DNA of 64,000 nt, taken from CAWGCE01 sp964480915 (GTDB lineage: Bacteria; Planctomycetota; Planctomycetia; Pirellulales; Pirellulaceae). Of this stretch, positions 1 to 11,700 are shown one piece after another. The notes below the pieces were generated by a model. The model made no database searches. It was not told where the DNA came from and saw only the letters and a program-made list of their open reading frames with translations. The stretch's first letter is position 1. Each line of letters opens with the position of its first letter. Made by a program: the position numbers and the translations under genes. The stretch lies in assembly GCA_964480915.1 (NCBI GenBank), contig CAYZRS010000004.1:62001-126000 (forward strand), written 5' to 3'.

Positions 1-1
1 C

Positions 2-1369
2 AACCCGGACGGCAGTTTTGTTTTCACGCCGGAACGGGGCTTTGTGGGCGTCACGGAATTCGACTACACGGCGACCGACTCGGAAGGTGGTAGTGCAACG
101 GCCACCGTTCAAATCAATGTCATGAACGTCAATGAAGCGCCAGTTGCCGCGAATGATTCCTTCACGACAAACGAAGACACCCCAATTCAAGGCTCGGTCG
201 CTGCGAATGACATCGATCCAGACAACGACAGACTGACGTTCTCGATCGTGAGTTTCCCTGCCAGGGGCGACCTGCAACTGAATCCTGACGGCTCGTTTGT
301 CTACACGCCAGAAGCAGACCACAACGGAACCACGGCCTTCCGATACCGAGTAAGCGACGACTCTGGACTATCTGAAGTCGCCGTCGCGGAAATCGTCGTG
401 GCCGAAGTCAATGATGCACCGGTCGCCCAGAATGATGAGTTCCTTGCTACGTCGAATTCTCCCCTCTCTCTTCTTCCTGCTGAGTTGCTGGCGAATGACT
501 CTGATATTGAGAGCGACGGACTGACCGTCGAATTCATCGAATCGCCAACGAACGGCCAGATCACTCAGAATCCCGATGGAACGATCGAATACACTCCGGA
601 TGGCAGTTTTGTCGGCATCGACACGTTTACTTACGTGATCACCGATGGAGAAGCGGTTAGCGCCCCCGCCACCGTGTCCGTCACCGTCCTGGCGGCACCA
701 CCCTTGGTCATTCCGCCCAATACGGATGCGCCGATTGAAGAAGATGCGAACACTTCCGCTGACGAAGCGGGCGACACGCCGGCAATTGGTGCTCTGCTGG
801 ACTCGAACACGACCCAGTCAAGTGTCGATGACGACGATTCCGATTTCATTGCGTTGCTCAATGATTCGTTTACCAGCGACGACAGCAAAGATGGCGTCTT
901 CCTTGTCACCAACATCCTGACGGACATCGAATCGGAAGACTCGACATTGCAGCGACTGGCGATCGTCGCCGGATCGTATGTGGCCGACGGGGTCGAACTG
1001 ACGACGCCCGATCGAGAAACCGTTCCCGAACTTGAACCGGTCGAACTTGCGGAACTCAGCCAACTTGATTTCGCGACCTATTTCCGTGAAGGAGAGTCGT
1101 ATTTTGCCATTTCCGAGAAGATGGACCAATTCCGCCAATCACTGGACGCGGAAATGATCCTGCCAGAACTGGCCGTCGAAGGTATCGTTGCCGCGACCTC
1201 CAGTTTCAGCGTTGGTGCCGCATTCTGGCTATTGCGAGGTGGTTATATAGTCGCCAGCGTCATCTCGGCACTACCCGCATGGCAGACCTTCGATCCGATC
1301 CCCATCCTGGCCTACGCCATGAAAGAAGAAGGCGAAGACGAGACCGTCGAATCGTTGATGGGTGGCTAG
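2..1369 (+). CDS. C-terminal part of a giant Ig/cadherin-like surface protein (5' end outside window)
   Basis: The reading frame is open from the first base, so the gene starts upstream of the window. What is visible is the end of one Ig-like repeat and two further repeats of about 95 residues (around 125-690). These repeats have the NDAP..A.ND linker and the NPDGSFVYTP core typical of Big_9/cadherin-like repeats in bacterial adhesins. An acidic Ser/Thr/Asp-rich stretch follows (about 700-1000). The protein ends with a hydrophobic segment (about 1190-1260) and the motif GYIVASVISALPAWQTFDP. This terminal domain matches the C-terminus of the giant protein at 5749-27885. No cysteine is visible. 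A histidine kinase gene follows 217 bp downstream on the same strand. I infer a surface-exposed protein anchored in a membrane near its C-terminus. The repeat-family call is secure; an adhesive function is inference. Confidence 0.85.
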   Translation, partial: NPDGSFVFTPERGFVGVTEFDYTATDSEGGSATATVQINVMNVNEAPVAANDSFTTNEDTPIQGSVAANDIDPDNDRLTFSIVSFPARGDLQLNPDGSFVYTPEADHNGTTAFRYRVSDDSGLSEVAVAEIVVAEVNDAPVAQNDEFLATSNSPLSLLPAELLANDSDIESDGLTVEFIESPTNGQITQNPDGTIEYTPDGSFVGIDTFTYVITDGEAVSAPATVSVTVLAAPPLVIPPNTDAPIEEDANTSADEAGDTPAIGALLDSNTTQSSVDDDDSDFIALLNDSFTSDDSKDGVFLVTNILTDIESEDSTLQRLAIVAGSYVADGVELTTPDRETVPELEPVELAELSQLDFATYFREGESYFAISEKMDQFRQSLDAEMILPELAVEGIVAATSSFSVGAAFWLLRGGYIVASVISALPAWQTFDPIPILAYAMKEEGEDETVESLMGG

Positions 1370-1586
1370 TTGCGTCCATCGGCCGATCGAGCCGACCTGC
1401 CGAACGTTGGTCCTACGCGTGTCGATATAACCCGTTTTACAGGTGCAAACGATTCGGCGACCATCTCTTGACCAGCGGTTGTCAGCCTTGAGGCCGCAAC
1501 CGTGACCTACCCTTGAGAATCTGCGGCGTGGGCTTTCCCCCACGGCCTCATGAATCACACGGGTCCGCTGCTAGGTCATCACTGTC

Positions 1587-4094
1587 ATGTTGAGTCGCTT
1601 AAACGCAAGAACGCGCATCGCAATGGCGCTAGTTTCCATCGCCACCACGGCGATGCTTCTGGGCAGTCGCCTGATCCCCAACCATCGAACGCAAATCATG
1701 AAGCAGCGTGCTGCTTTTTGCGAAGCGATGGCGGTCAATGCGCAAATTGCATTGCAAACCAAGACCCTGGAAAACGCCCGTATCGTTCTGACCAGCAGCG
1801 TGGAACGTACGCCCGAGCTGTTGTCGGTTGGACTCATTAACAATGAAAATGAACGGCTATTGGAAGTCGGCGAACATTTCGGCCACTGGCCCGATAGCAT
1901 AGGTACGAAGCCGGCCGACGGATTCATGCAAATCCCCATTGATGTCACTCAACCGGACGGCAAACCACAAGAACGCGCTCGTCTTCAAATGCGTTACCAA
2001 AAAATTTACCCGACGAATGTTCTTGATGCCTTGTTGAGACATCCCTGGGCCCGATTCGTTCCCTTCTTTAGTGCCGCAACATTCTTCATCTACCGCTGGT
2101 ACCTCGGAAGAGTGTTCCATCAACTGGACCCAGAACGAGCCGTTCCGCAACGCGTTCGCTCCGCATACGATTTCCTCGCCGGTGGTCTCGTAGCGCTCGA
2201 TAAGAACCAAAAGATCGTTCTCGCAAACTCGGCCTTTTCCGATATCGTCGGTCTCCAGCGCGAAGACTTAATGGGCCAAGATCTCGGATCACTCGCCTGG
2301 GCCAAGACGACGAATGATCCCTTTCCGTGGACCACCGTTCACCAAGAACGCAGTCGCGAAGTCCGCACTCACCTGCGCTTGGCGACGACGCAGGGCATCC
2401 AACGCGTGATGATGGTCAATGCGACACCGGTCATCGGGCAAGACGAGATGTACCGTGGCGTCCTCGTAAGTTTCGAAGACATTACCCCTTTAGAATGTGC
2501 GAAAGCCGAATTGGAACGATCCAAGAACGCAGCAGAGGCCGCCAATGTGGCAAAGAGTGCGTTTTTGGCGAACATGAGCCACGAAATCCGCACGCCAATG
2601 AACGCCATTCTTGGATTCGCCGAACTGATGAAACGTGGATTCGACATGAATACCGGCGAACGGCAAGAGTATGTCGAGATCATTCACTCGAGTGGGCAAC
2701 ATCTGCTGGGATTGATCAACGACATCCTCGATCTCTCCAAAGTCGAATCGGGGCGAATGCAAATCGAGTGGATTGACTGCCAACCGCATCAGATCATGCA
2801 CGAAGTCGTTTCCGTTTTGGATGCACGAGCGCGTGAGAAAGAACTCGATATCGGCTTCACCATCGAAGGAACGATCCCAGAGACCATCAAAGCCGACCCC
2901 ACTCGACTTCGACAGATCCTGACCAACCTGGCCGGAAATGCGTTGAAGTTCACCGAAGCAGGAAGCGTCCACGTCCATGCTCAATCCTATGCTCGGCAAG
3001 ATGGCGTCCCGATGCTGCGATTCGAGGTTCGTGACACAGGCATCGGCATTCCTGCTGACAAGCTGACGAGTATCTTCAACCCTTTCAGCCAAGCCGACGA
3101 ATCGACAACACGTCGCTTTGGCGGAACCGGCTTAGGATTGTCGATTAGCCGGAAGCTGGCGGAACTCATGGGCGGAGCCGTCAGTGCAACGAGCGAGATG
3201 GGAAAAGGCAGCTCTTTCTTCGCCGACATCCAACTGTTTGCCGATCCGCAAACGGCACTCATCAACCACGAGCAAGCAACCGCCCAGCTATCGTCTCTCA
3301 AAGACACTTCGGACGAAGATGTTGAGCTACCACCAGGTCGCATCCTGGTGGTCGATGATGGCGAATCCAACCGCAAATTGATTGAGTTGATTTTAACGAG
3401 GGCTGGAGTCGAGGTGGTTTGCGCCGAAAACGGTGAAGTGGCCGTGAAAGCAGTTATCACAGATTCCTTTGATGCTGTCCTTATGGACGTGCAAATGCCT
3501 GTTATGGACGGCTACACGGCGATGAAACTGATCCGCGAGGCAGGCCACTCCATCCCCATTGTGGCACTGACAGCTCACGCGATGAACGAAGAGCGAGACC
3601 GAGCGTTGTCGTCCGGATTCTCCCACTTCTTGACCAAGCCGGTCGACATTGACGATCTTTTCGAATTGGTGGCCACCTTGCTGGGGGGTGAAGTGAAGCG
3701 GAAACCTCGACCTAAACGGCAAGCACCGATCACCCAATCGGTACAAGAGTCTCACTCAACAACATTGGACGAGCCGATCACTTCTTCGCTGCCAATGGAC
3801 GATGAAGAGTTTCGTGCGATATCTCACGATTTCGTTCAGCGTTTGCGAGGAGAGTTGACGGTCTTCGTCGATTCACTGAACAAGAAGGACTTTAAGGAAC
3901 TCGCCAATCAAGCACATTGGCTCAAAGGCTCTGGTGGCACAGCCGGGTTCGCCGTCTTTACCGGACCAGCCAAGGCGTTGGAAAACGCCGCGAAAGAGGA
4001 AGATACGGTTGGCTGTCGCCAGAATATCAGCAGAATCATCGATTTGACGAAACGGATTACGATCGACGACCGTCAGGTCGTTGCAACGTCCTAG
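1587..4094 (+). CDS. Membrane hybrid sensor histidine kinase (sensor-PAS-HisKA-HATPase-REC-HPt)
   Basis: This 835-residue protein should autophosphorylate and relay phosphate internally. It has a transmembrane helix at about 12-28, an extracytoplasmic domain to about 150, a second helix at about 151-168, and a PAS domain at about 190-305. The HisKA box SHEIRTP places the phospho-histidine at His332. The HATPase has clear N and G boxes (NALKF, DTGIGIP, GGTGLGLSISRKL). The receiver carries Asp634 in LMDVQMP. The HPt domain carries His777 in AHWLKGSGGTAGF. All phosphorelay residues are present. The region from the first helix through PAS is homologous to the GGDEF/HD protein at 28085-30517, including LDPERAVPQRVR just after the second helix. 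The HD-GYP response regulator starts 57 bp downstream, so the two are probably co-transcribed and it may be a phosphoacceptor. The ligand is unknown. The ribosome site at the chosen ATG is weak. Confidence 0.9.
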   Translation: MLSRLNARTRIAMALVSIATTAMLLGSRLIPNHRTQIMKQRAAFCEAMAVNAQIALQTKTLENARIVLTSSVERTPELLSVGLINNENERLLEVGEHFGHWPDSIGTKPADGFMQIPIDVTQPDGKPQERARLQMRYQKIYPTNVLDALLRHPWARFVPFFSAATFFIYRWYLGRVFHQLDPERAVPQRVRSAYDFLAGGLVALDKNQKIVLANSAFSDIVGLQREDLMGQDLGSLAWAKTTNDPFPWTTVHQERSREVRTHLRLATTQGIQRVMMVNATPVIGQDEMYRGVLVSFEDITPLECAKAELERSKNAAEAANVAKSAFLANMSHEIRTPMNAILGFAELMKRGFDMNTGERQEYVEIIHSSGQHLLGLINDILDLSKVESGRMQIEWIDCQPHQIMHEVVSVLDARAREKELDIGFTIEGTIPETIKADPTRLRQILTNLAGNALKFTEAGSVHVHAQSYARQDGVPMLRFEVRDTGIGIPADKLTSIFNPFSQADESTTRRFGGTGLGLSISRKLAELMGGAVSATSEMGKGSSFFADIQLFADPQTALINHEQATAQLSSLKDTSDEDVELPPGRILVVDDGESNRKLIELILTRAGVEVVCAENGEVAVKAVITDSFDAVLMDVQMPVMDGYTAMKLIREAGHSIPIVALTAHAMNEERDRALSSGFSHFLTKPVDIDDLFELVATLLGGEVKRKPRPKRQAPITQSVQESHSTTLDEPITSSLPMDDEEFRAISHDFVQRLRGELTVFVDSLNKKDFKELANQAHWLKGSGGTAGFAVFTGPAKALENAAKEEDTVGCRQNISRIIDLTKRITIDDRQVVATS

Positions 4095-4151
4095 GCCCCA
4101 AATATCTAAACTAGTACTTGCGCTGATTCAGCGTCACCAAAGGCAATCTTG

Positions 4152-5318
4152 ATGTCCGCGACCGAAACGGAAAGAAAGCTCACGGATACCATGCAGATTC
4201 GCGCCTCGATGTCAGAGGCGACGACCGATGAAGCAAAAGTGATGATCGTTGACGATGAACCGATCAACATTCGCGTCACTCGCAAGTACCTGTCCGATGC
4301 GGGCTATTCCAACTTCGTCACCTGCAGCGACGCACCGAAAGCGTTGGAAATCATGCAGGCCGAGATGCCTGACATTGTGCTGCTCGACATTATTATGCCG
4401 GTGGTCGATGGACTGGCGATCCTCTGGGAAATGCGAGCAACTGCCCAACTGCGTAATCTACCCGTCTTGATCCTGACGGCCTCGAATGAGCCGCAAACGA
4501 AGGTCAAGGCGTTGGAAATGGGAGCCACCGACTTCCTCACGAAGCCGCTCGATCCTAGCGAGCTGATTCCTCGTGTCCGCAATACGCTGATGGTGAAGGC
4601 TCACCAAGACCATCTCGAACGTTATGCCGAGCGACTCGAAGAAGCCGTCCGCCGTCGCACGAGAGAACTTGCCTTCTCGCGTCGCGAGATCATTGAATGC
4701 CTTGCTTGGACGGCCGAATGCCGTGACAAAGAGACCGGTCGACACATTATTCGGGTTGGAAAGTACTGCGCGGCCATCGCCAGACAACTGCGCCTGCCAA
4801 CGGAGCAGGTCGAAACGATTGAACTCGCGTCGCAGCTTCACGATGTGGGCAAAATCAGCATCCCCGACAGCATTTTGCGCAAGCCGGGAAAATTAACGGC
4901 TCACGAATTTGCATTGATGAAACGACATTGCGTGCTGGGTCAACGGATTTTGCAACGACTCACAGTCGAAGACTTCCAAGCCGCGCTCGCCAGCCCTGGC
5001 GTCGTACCTTCACGCAGTTCCGGCATCGTCGAACTGGCGACCTCGATCGCCCTGACTCACCACGAGCGGTGGGACGGCACTGGCTATCCCAACGGCCTGA
5101 AAGGAGAGCAGATTCCGCTGGAAGGCCGAATCACGGCTGTGGCTGATGTCTACGACGCGCTCTCTTCCAAGCGTGCCTACAAAGTCGCTTTTCCTCACAA
5201 CCAATGCGTCGAATCGATTCGCGAATCGAGCGGAAGTCATTTCGATCCTCGCGTCGTCGCCAACTTCTTGAAAATCGCTGACGAAATCCAAGCGATCGCG
5301 AACAAGCACGCCGACTGA
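4152..5318 (+). CDS. Response regulator with HD-GYP output (probable c-di-GMP phosphodiesterase)
   Basis: This 388-residue cytosolic protein has an N-terminal receiver domain (about 29-145) with acidic pocket VDDE, phospho-acceptor Asp79 in LLDIIMP, and a conserved lysine in FLTKPLD. A coiled-coil linker (about 150-180) leads to an HD-GYP domain (about 185-375). The catalytic pattern is intact: LHDVGKI near residue 230 and HHERWDGTGYP near residue 303. HD-GYP proteins hydrolyse c-di-GMP to GMP, and a complete GYP motif favours activity. I chose the ATG at 4152 over the TTG one codon earlier because AAAGG sits 8 bases upstream. It follows the hybrid kinase by 57 bp, so phosphorylation by that kinase is the simplest wiring. 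Confidence 0.9.
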   Translation: MSATETERKLTDTMQIRASMSEATTDEAKVMIVDDEPINIRVTRKYLSDAGYSNFVTCSDAPKALEIMQAEMPDIVLLDIIMPVVDGLAILWEMRATAQLRNLPVLILTASNEPQTKVKALEMGATDFLTKPLDPSELIPRVRNTLMVKAHQDHLERYAERLEEAVRRRTRELAFSRREIIECLAWTAECRDKETGRHIIRVGKYCAAIARQLRLPTEQVETIELASQLHDVGKISIPDSILRKPGKLTAHEFALMKRHCVLGQRILQRLTVEDFQAALASPGVVPSRSSGIVELATSIALTHHERWDGTGYPNGLKGEQIPLEGRITAVADVYDALSSKRAYKVAFPHNQCVESIRESSGSHFDPRVVANFLKIADEIQAIANKHAD

Positions 5319-5748
5319 TTCCATCGGCGGCGACGCCGACGCGGCGCAGAGGACCGATTCTGACGGTCGTCCGATCTAGCAACTTCGAAGCGGGCACCTG
5401 CTCGATTCCACGTGCGCCCTGGCATCGTGCCAGCTCGTTCCCCAGCGTCGATTTTTTCCATCGCTGAAGCCCTGCGAAGCGGCAAATCGCGTCTCGGCCG
5501 CAGAACAGGACTTGTGGCTCCATTCGCAACCACGCGTGAACCACAGCCGACGACCGCCTAAGCGGTTTGAACGGATCAACCGGCCTTGGTTGCTACGTGT
5601 TCTCCCTCAGGCATCCGGCGATCTTCGCCACCTTCGTCGACCTGACATTGGTCAGATAAACCCGCGATTTACCCTGTTTTTCTGAACTAAGCTTTAGCTG
5701 AGACTCTCTCCAGCTCGTGTCAAAGTGTTCGCTTCCTAAGGCCGGTTC
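5319..5748. other. Intergenic region upstream of the giant gene
   Basis: No convincing gene lies in these 430 bases. The short minus-strand frames here have arginine-rich nonsense composition. A 5-bp inverted repeat, GACCG/CGGTC, lies near 5352-5368 after the response regulator, without a T-run. A small palindrome, CTGAC-ATTG-GTCAG (5642-5655), lies about 100 bases before the giant start codon. It is followed by an A/T-richer stretch that probably contains the promoter. AAGG about 9 bases before the ATG at 5749 is the likely ribosome site. Confidence 0.5.
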
Positions 5749-8700
5749 ATGAAACCCAATTCACCTCAGAACTCTGTTCCAGATTGTTCACCTCTGGAAG
5801 AGAGAATCCTCTATAGCGCATCGCCGCTGGGCGCCCTACTCGGCGACGGTTCCGGTGATGCCATAGAAGAAGCCGAGCTGCCGCCATCGATCGCCGACGC
5901 GTTGGCATCCCTCGATGATGTTTTGGAGATACAAGTTGACGCTGGGGACAATCTGAAAAGCGAAGTCGTTTTCATCGATGCGAGTGTCGACAACTACGAG
6001 TTGCTCGTTGACGACATTCGTGAATCAAGCCATCACGATATTGAAATCGTCCTGCTCGAGGACAACGTCGACGGAATCACAGCGATTACGGACGCCCTAC
6101 GAGGCCGCAGCAATATCGATTCTGTTCATATCTTGTCTCACGGAAGTGACGGTTCCGTTTCTCTCGGCAACACACAACTTTCGACCGACACGATTGAGTT
6201 GTATGCCAGCGAACTTGCGCAATGGGGCTCTTCCCTTTCCGCCGATGCCGACTTGTTGTTCTATGGCTGTGAGTTAGCAGCAACGGACACCGGCGAGTCG
6301 TTGGTCGACGAGATTGGCATGCTCACGGGGGCAGACGTCGCCGCAAGTTCCGATCTGACCGGTTCTGCATCGCTCGGTGGCGACTGGGACTTTGAGTATG
6401 TCGTGGGTGACGTGCGCAGCAGCCTCTCGTTCATCGAAGAAGTACGACCCACATGGGAAGGCGTCCTCGCAACGTTTACTGTCACGACCACAGACGATGC
6501 AGGAACCGGCTCTCTTCGTGAAGCGATTGACCAAGCGAATGCGACGGCGGGGGCCGATGCGATCGCATTCAACATCTCCGGGACTGGCGTCCACACGATC
6601 ACGTTGTCGACGTTGCTGCCGGAGATCACCGAACAAGTAACGATCGACGCGACAACCGACGACAGCTGGGCGGCCAACGGCAATGCCCCGGCAATCATCA
6701 TCGACGGCAACGGGCTCACTGGGCACGGCCTCGTCTTTCAGTCGGCTGCCGCTGGCAGCTCGGTTCAAGGCTTTGTGATTCGCGATTTTGACGGTAACGC
6801 GATTACCGTCCATGGCGACGCGGATAACCTCACGATCCAGGGGAATTACCTGGGAAGCCTCGAAGCTGATGGTAGTGATGCGGGCGCCGACGACGAGAAC
6901 ACAGGTCACGGCATCTATATCGCCAGTGCCAACAATACGATCGGTGGTACGAGCTCAACAACGCGTAATATCGTCTCCGGCAATCAGTCGGACGGCATCC
7001 GCATTGAAAACTGGAGCGGCTTCGGTGCGTCAGGTAATGACGTCATCGGAAACTACATTGGCACCGATGTGACGGGCACGGTGGCGATTGGCAATGGTAA
7101 TTCTGGCATCGGTATCTTTGGAGGTGCCGACAACAACACGATCGGTACCGACCTGGATGGTTCGGACGATGCGCTGGAAGGCAACCTGATATCGGGCAGT
7201 ACGAATGCAGGAATTCAAATTTGGGATGCCGATTCCAATACAATTCGCGGCAATCTGATCGGCGTCGATGCCACCGGGACGACACTCGTGGGCAACTCGA
7301 ACATGGGAATCCAGTTGAGCGGCGGCTCATCATTTACGGTCGTCGGCGGCACGAGCGCTGTGGCAGCCAACGTGATCGGCGGCACCAACTGGAGCGGCAT
7401 CAACCTCACCACCGCCGGCACCAGCAACAACACGATCGAGGGGAACTTCCTAGGGACCGATGCTTCCCAATCATATCACCTCGGCAACCTCGGCATGGGC
7501 ATTTTCATCGAGAACGAAGCATCCGATAACACCATTGGCGGAACCTCGGCGGGAACCGGCAACGTCATCGCCTTCAGTGGACAAGACGGCATCGGGGTAA
7601 GCGATAGTGGAACCAACACGACCACTGGAAACGCACTGCTACAAAACGCGATCTATGGCAGCGGCGATCTGGGGATCGATCTGGGAATTGACGGATTCTC
7701 ACCCAATGATGCTGGCGATGGCGACACCGGTGCCAACCATCTACAGAACTGGCCTATCCTGAGGTCGATTTCGATAAACGATGCGGGACAACTGGAGTAC
7801 GAAGTCGATTCCACGACCTTGATATCAGGCACCTACACCATCGACTTCTTTGCTAGTCGTGATCGGGATGGCGGACAGGTCGAAGGCGAACGATTCATTG
7901 GCTCTGGTGGCTTCCTACCGTGGGGCAACAGTTCCTATTCCAGCGTCATCGGTGGCGTGACTCTGGCCACGGGTGAGTATGTAACCGCCCTGGTCACCGA
8001 TGGCAGCGGTAACACGTCCGAGTTTTCCAATTACGCCGTGGCCACCGATGGCGACCCAGGAGGCACGCTCCCAAGCGACTTACAAACAACCGCCACGACC
8101 GAAGGGGGGTTGAGCCTGAATCACGATGGCGGCGACAACGCCAACCTTGTGATCGAAAGTGACGGAAGCTCGACCAGCATCGGTAACTTGCTTGGAGGGC
8201 TGAACACATTTTCCGTCGAATTGGACTTCGCTTTCGCAGATGCGAATCGTCAGACGCTATTGTCCTATGCTGCGACGGAACCCGATGGCAATGACTTTTT
8301 CATCCGCGTCGGTGAATCGGGCGGTTTCGGCTACATCGAAGTCATCCTGAATGGAACATCGAATCAGATCATCGCGGTGGCTGAAGACTATGACTTCCTG
8401 CTAGACGGCAATCGGCATCAGATCGCGTTCACCTGGGATGACAGCGGCAGCAATGGCGATTGGTCGCTATACGTTGACGGAACCGAGCGCGAATCGGGCT
8501 CAGGCTTTGCAGTTGGGGAAACATTTGCAGGGAACGCAGAGACCGGTTCATTGATGTTTGGACAAGAGCAAGATGTTCTCAATGGTGGATTTCACACCAA
8601 CGACACGTTCCGTGGTACCTACTTCGATGCGAGATTGTTCAGCAGTGTGCGGAACGCAACCGAAATTGTCGCCAGTCATCGCACCGACTTACCCTTCGAC

Positions 8701-11700
8701 GAACCGAACATGATCGCCAACTGGCAATTTGATCAGTTGTCACAGGATGGGAGCGTGCTCGACTCGGTCAACGCCAACAACCTCCAATCCCAACAAGTCA
8801 CCGCAGCCGGCTTCACGGCCAGCGTTCCGGAACTAACTTTCTCGCTGGATGAAAACGCGCCCGACGGCACCATTGTTGGTCAGGTTGCCGGGGTCGACGC
8901 TGAACGAGATGCACAGATTGCCTCGCTCTTAGCCGCGAATCCTAACCTGCACTACCGTGCCGAGACGGGCAAGTTCTATGAATACGTTGACACCGGAATG
9001 GATTGGGCAACCGCCATCTCTAACGCGACAAGCTCCGATCTAAGCGGCGTATCGGGGAACTTGCTTTCAATTCAGTCGGCGACCGAAAACCAGATCGCCG
9101 TCGACATCCTGAACCGCCACGGGGAATCGCAAGCGTGGCTTGCGGCAGCGGACGAATCGATTGAGGGTGAATGGCGTTGGTACGACGGTGGATCACCCGA
9201 CCAACTGTTCTGGCGCGGCGATGGCAATGGCTACAACGTCGACGGAGCCTACGAGAACTGGGATGCTTCCAACCCGAATAACAATCTCAACGACCAACAC
9301 TACGCCAAGATATTTGCGTCCAGTGGGAAATGGGATGATGTGGATGGAACGGCCTCACAGAAATCGATCATCGAATATGATGCCGATGCAGTGCTCGACT
9401 TCGCGGACGCATTGATCTACACGATCGAGTCACAGACGATCAACACCGCATTCGCAATCGATGCCGACACGGGTGAGATTCGCGTCCTGGATGGTTCGCT
9501 CCTCGATTTCGAGGGCGGCGCTTCACGCACACTGACGATTCGCGCCACTGATGGCGACGGGAACTTTCACGACGAAGACTTTACCGTCTTGTTGAACGAC
9601 CTGGCCGAAAACAACAATCCGCCCACGAACCTTTCCAGCGGTATCGAGCTGAATACGGATGGAGGGAATGATGCCTATTTCGAGGCCTCAAATGGCAGTG
9701 CTGTCTTCAACAACCTAACAGCAGTCACTTTTGAGGCCTCATTTCAGGTCGAAAACCCGAATAGCTCAGACAACGCCATCATCTCATATGCGAACGGTTT
9801 GCAGCACAACGAGTTTTACTTGACCATCAATAACGATGGTCAGCTCTGGCTGGGTATCGACTCCATTGGAACCGGAGAACTTGGCTCGGTTGGGCGGTAC
9901 ACCGAACTTCTCGATGGCGGGCTACATCACCTCGCCGTGACCTGGGACAGCACAAACGGATCGGTCGCATTCTACGTCGATGGCGAGTTGGCCGAAGCGC
10001 CTTTGACATACAAACAAGGGGCAACGATCGGAACCGGCGGTACTCTCCAATTTGGCCAGGATCAAGATCTTACAGGTTATGAGAGTGACCAAGCATTCTC
10101 AGGGACTTTTTATGACCTGCGCATTTGGGATGAAGTTCGCAGTGAAGCCGACATCGCGCTAAATTCTCAGAACAAGTTCGACAGTGGTAGCCTGCCAACG
10201 GGGCTGATCGCCAATTGGCAGATGGATGGCTTCGACGGATCCGACGAAATCGTTGATGTTGTCAGTGGTAATAACCTTAGTATTGGGCACGCGAGTGGAA
10301 CCGGCTTCACAGCCAGTATCCCTGCGGAAGACTTGCACGTCTATGAAAATGCAAACAACGGAACGAGCGTTGGCTTCGTGGTGCCATCCGATCCCGATGC
10401 CCAGAACGATATCGTCCGAGATGGATTGCTGACCGAAGGTCTGCCGAGCGGTAGCACACAGCTGTTTGGCACTTCATCGACTTTCGGTGCTTGGACGGTA
10501 GAAAGTGGGGCTGTCGAAAGTCTTGGTGGCTGGATGAGCCCTGGCCCTTTGGGAGGAGTGCCTCTTGAATTATCGGCAGGTAGCCTCGGAACGATCCGGC
10601 AGACACTCGACACCGACGTTGGTCAAACTTATCAAATCACCTTTGCATTGAACGGCGACTGGTCAGCAGGCGCGGATGTGAAAGAGCTGCGAGTTTCGGC
10701 GGGTGGCGAGTCTCATGATTTTCAAATCGAACAGCCTGCCGACTGGACTTCAACCAATCCTCGCTGGGAGCATCGCACACTCACTTTTACTGCAACCGAT
10801 ACGACAACGGACCTGCGATTCTCTTCGCTGGATGTCAGCAGCATTTTCCAGGCCTCCGTCATCACCGACGTTCAAGTCACCGAAATCTCGGCAGCCGTCA
10901 ACACGATCCTGAACAGTGATTCAACGCTCTCTTACGATGCAGCGTCAGGCAAGTTCTATCGGATCGTCAGTTCGCCAACAAGTTGGACAAGCGCGCAAGC
11001 CAATGCGAGCAGCGACTTGCTAAACGGCACAACAGGAAACCTAGCGACGATTCGTTCCGGCAGTGAAAACTCATTCTTACGCAACCTGCTTCAGGCACAT
11101 GCCGTTTCGGGTGCGTGGATTGGCGGCAGCGACTCGACTGTCGAAGGGACGTGGACCTGGCAGGACGGTTCCGAGGACACTTATTACACCGGCGGTGCCG
11201 CAGCACCGGGCGCGTATGAGAACTTTGGCGCCCTCGAACCGAGTGGTGGGGCTGCCGAGAACCACGCGGAACTCGTGGCATTCGATGGCACGTGGAATGA
11301 TCTCGATGGGGCTTCTTCGCGTAGCTACATCGTCGAGTGGGACGCCAGTGAAGTACTCTCCGGCTTTACTTTCAGCCTGACTGACGACGCCGGCGGACGG
11401 TTCGCGATCGACAGCAGCACGGGCGAAATCACAGTCACCGACGGTGATCGCATCGATTACGAGACGTCGACATCTCACAGCGTAACCGTCGACGTCACGG
11501 ATGCGGCCGGGAACACATCCAGCGAAGCGATCGTGATCGCAGTTGTCGATGCCATCGAATTGGATTCGGCCCCCACCGACCTTTCCAGCGGCATCGAGTT
11601 GAATTTCGATGGCGGGAACGCCGCCTACTTGGCGACTACGGATGCCAACTTTCTACTTGGTGCTGAGGGCCATACCTACGAAGTGAGGTTCTCTGACCTG

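Noticed and set aside
1527..1544. CGTGGG/CCCACG hairpin after the first giant gene as a terminator
   Set aside because: The stem is only 6 bp and no T-run follows. It is within 45 bases of the kinase start, so it could equally be a leader structure.
1430..5675. A shared upstream motif (ATAAACCCG-like, then TTTAC) before the kinase and giant genes
   Set aside because: Only two imperfect copies with different spacing (near 1427-1445 and 5656-5675). This is too little to call a regulatory site.
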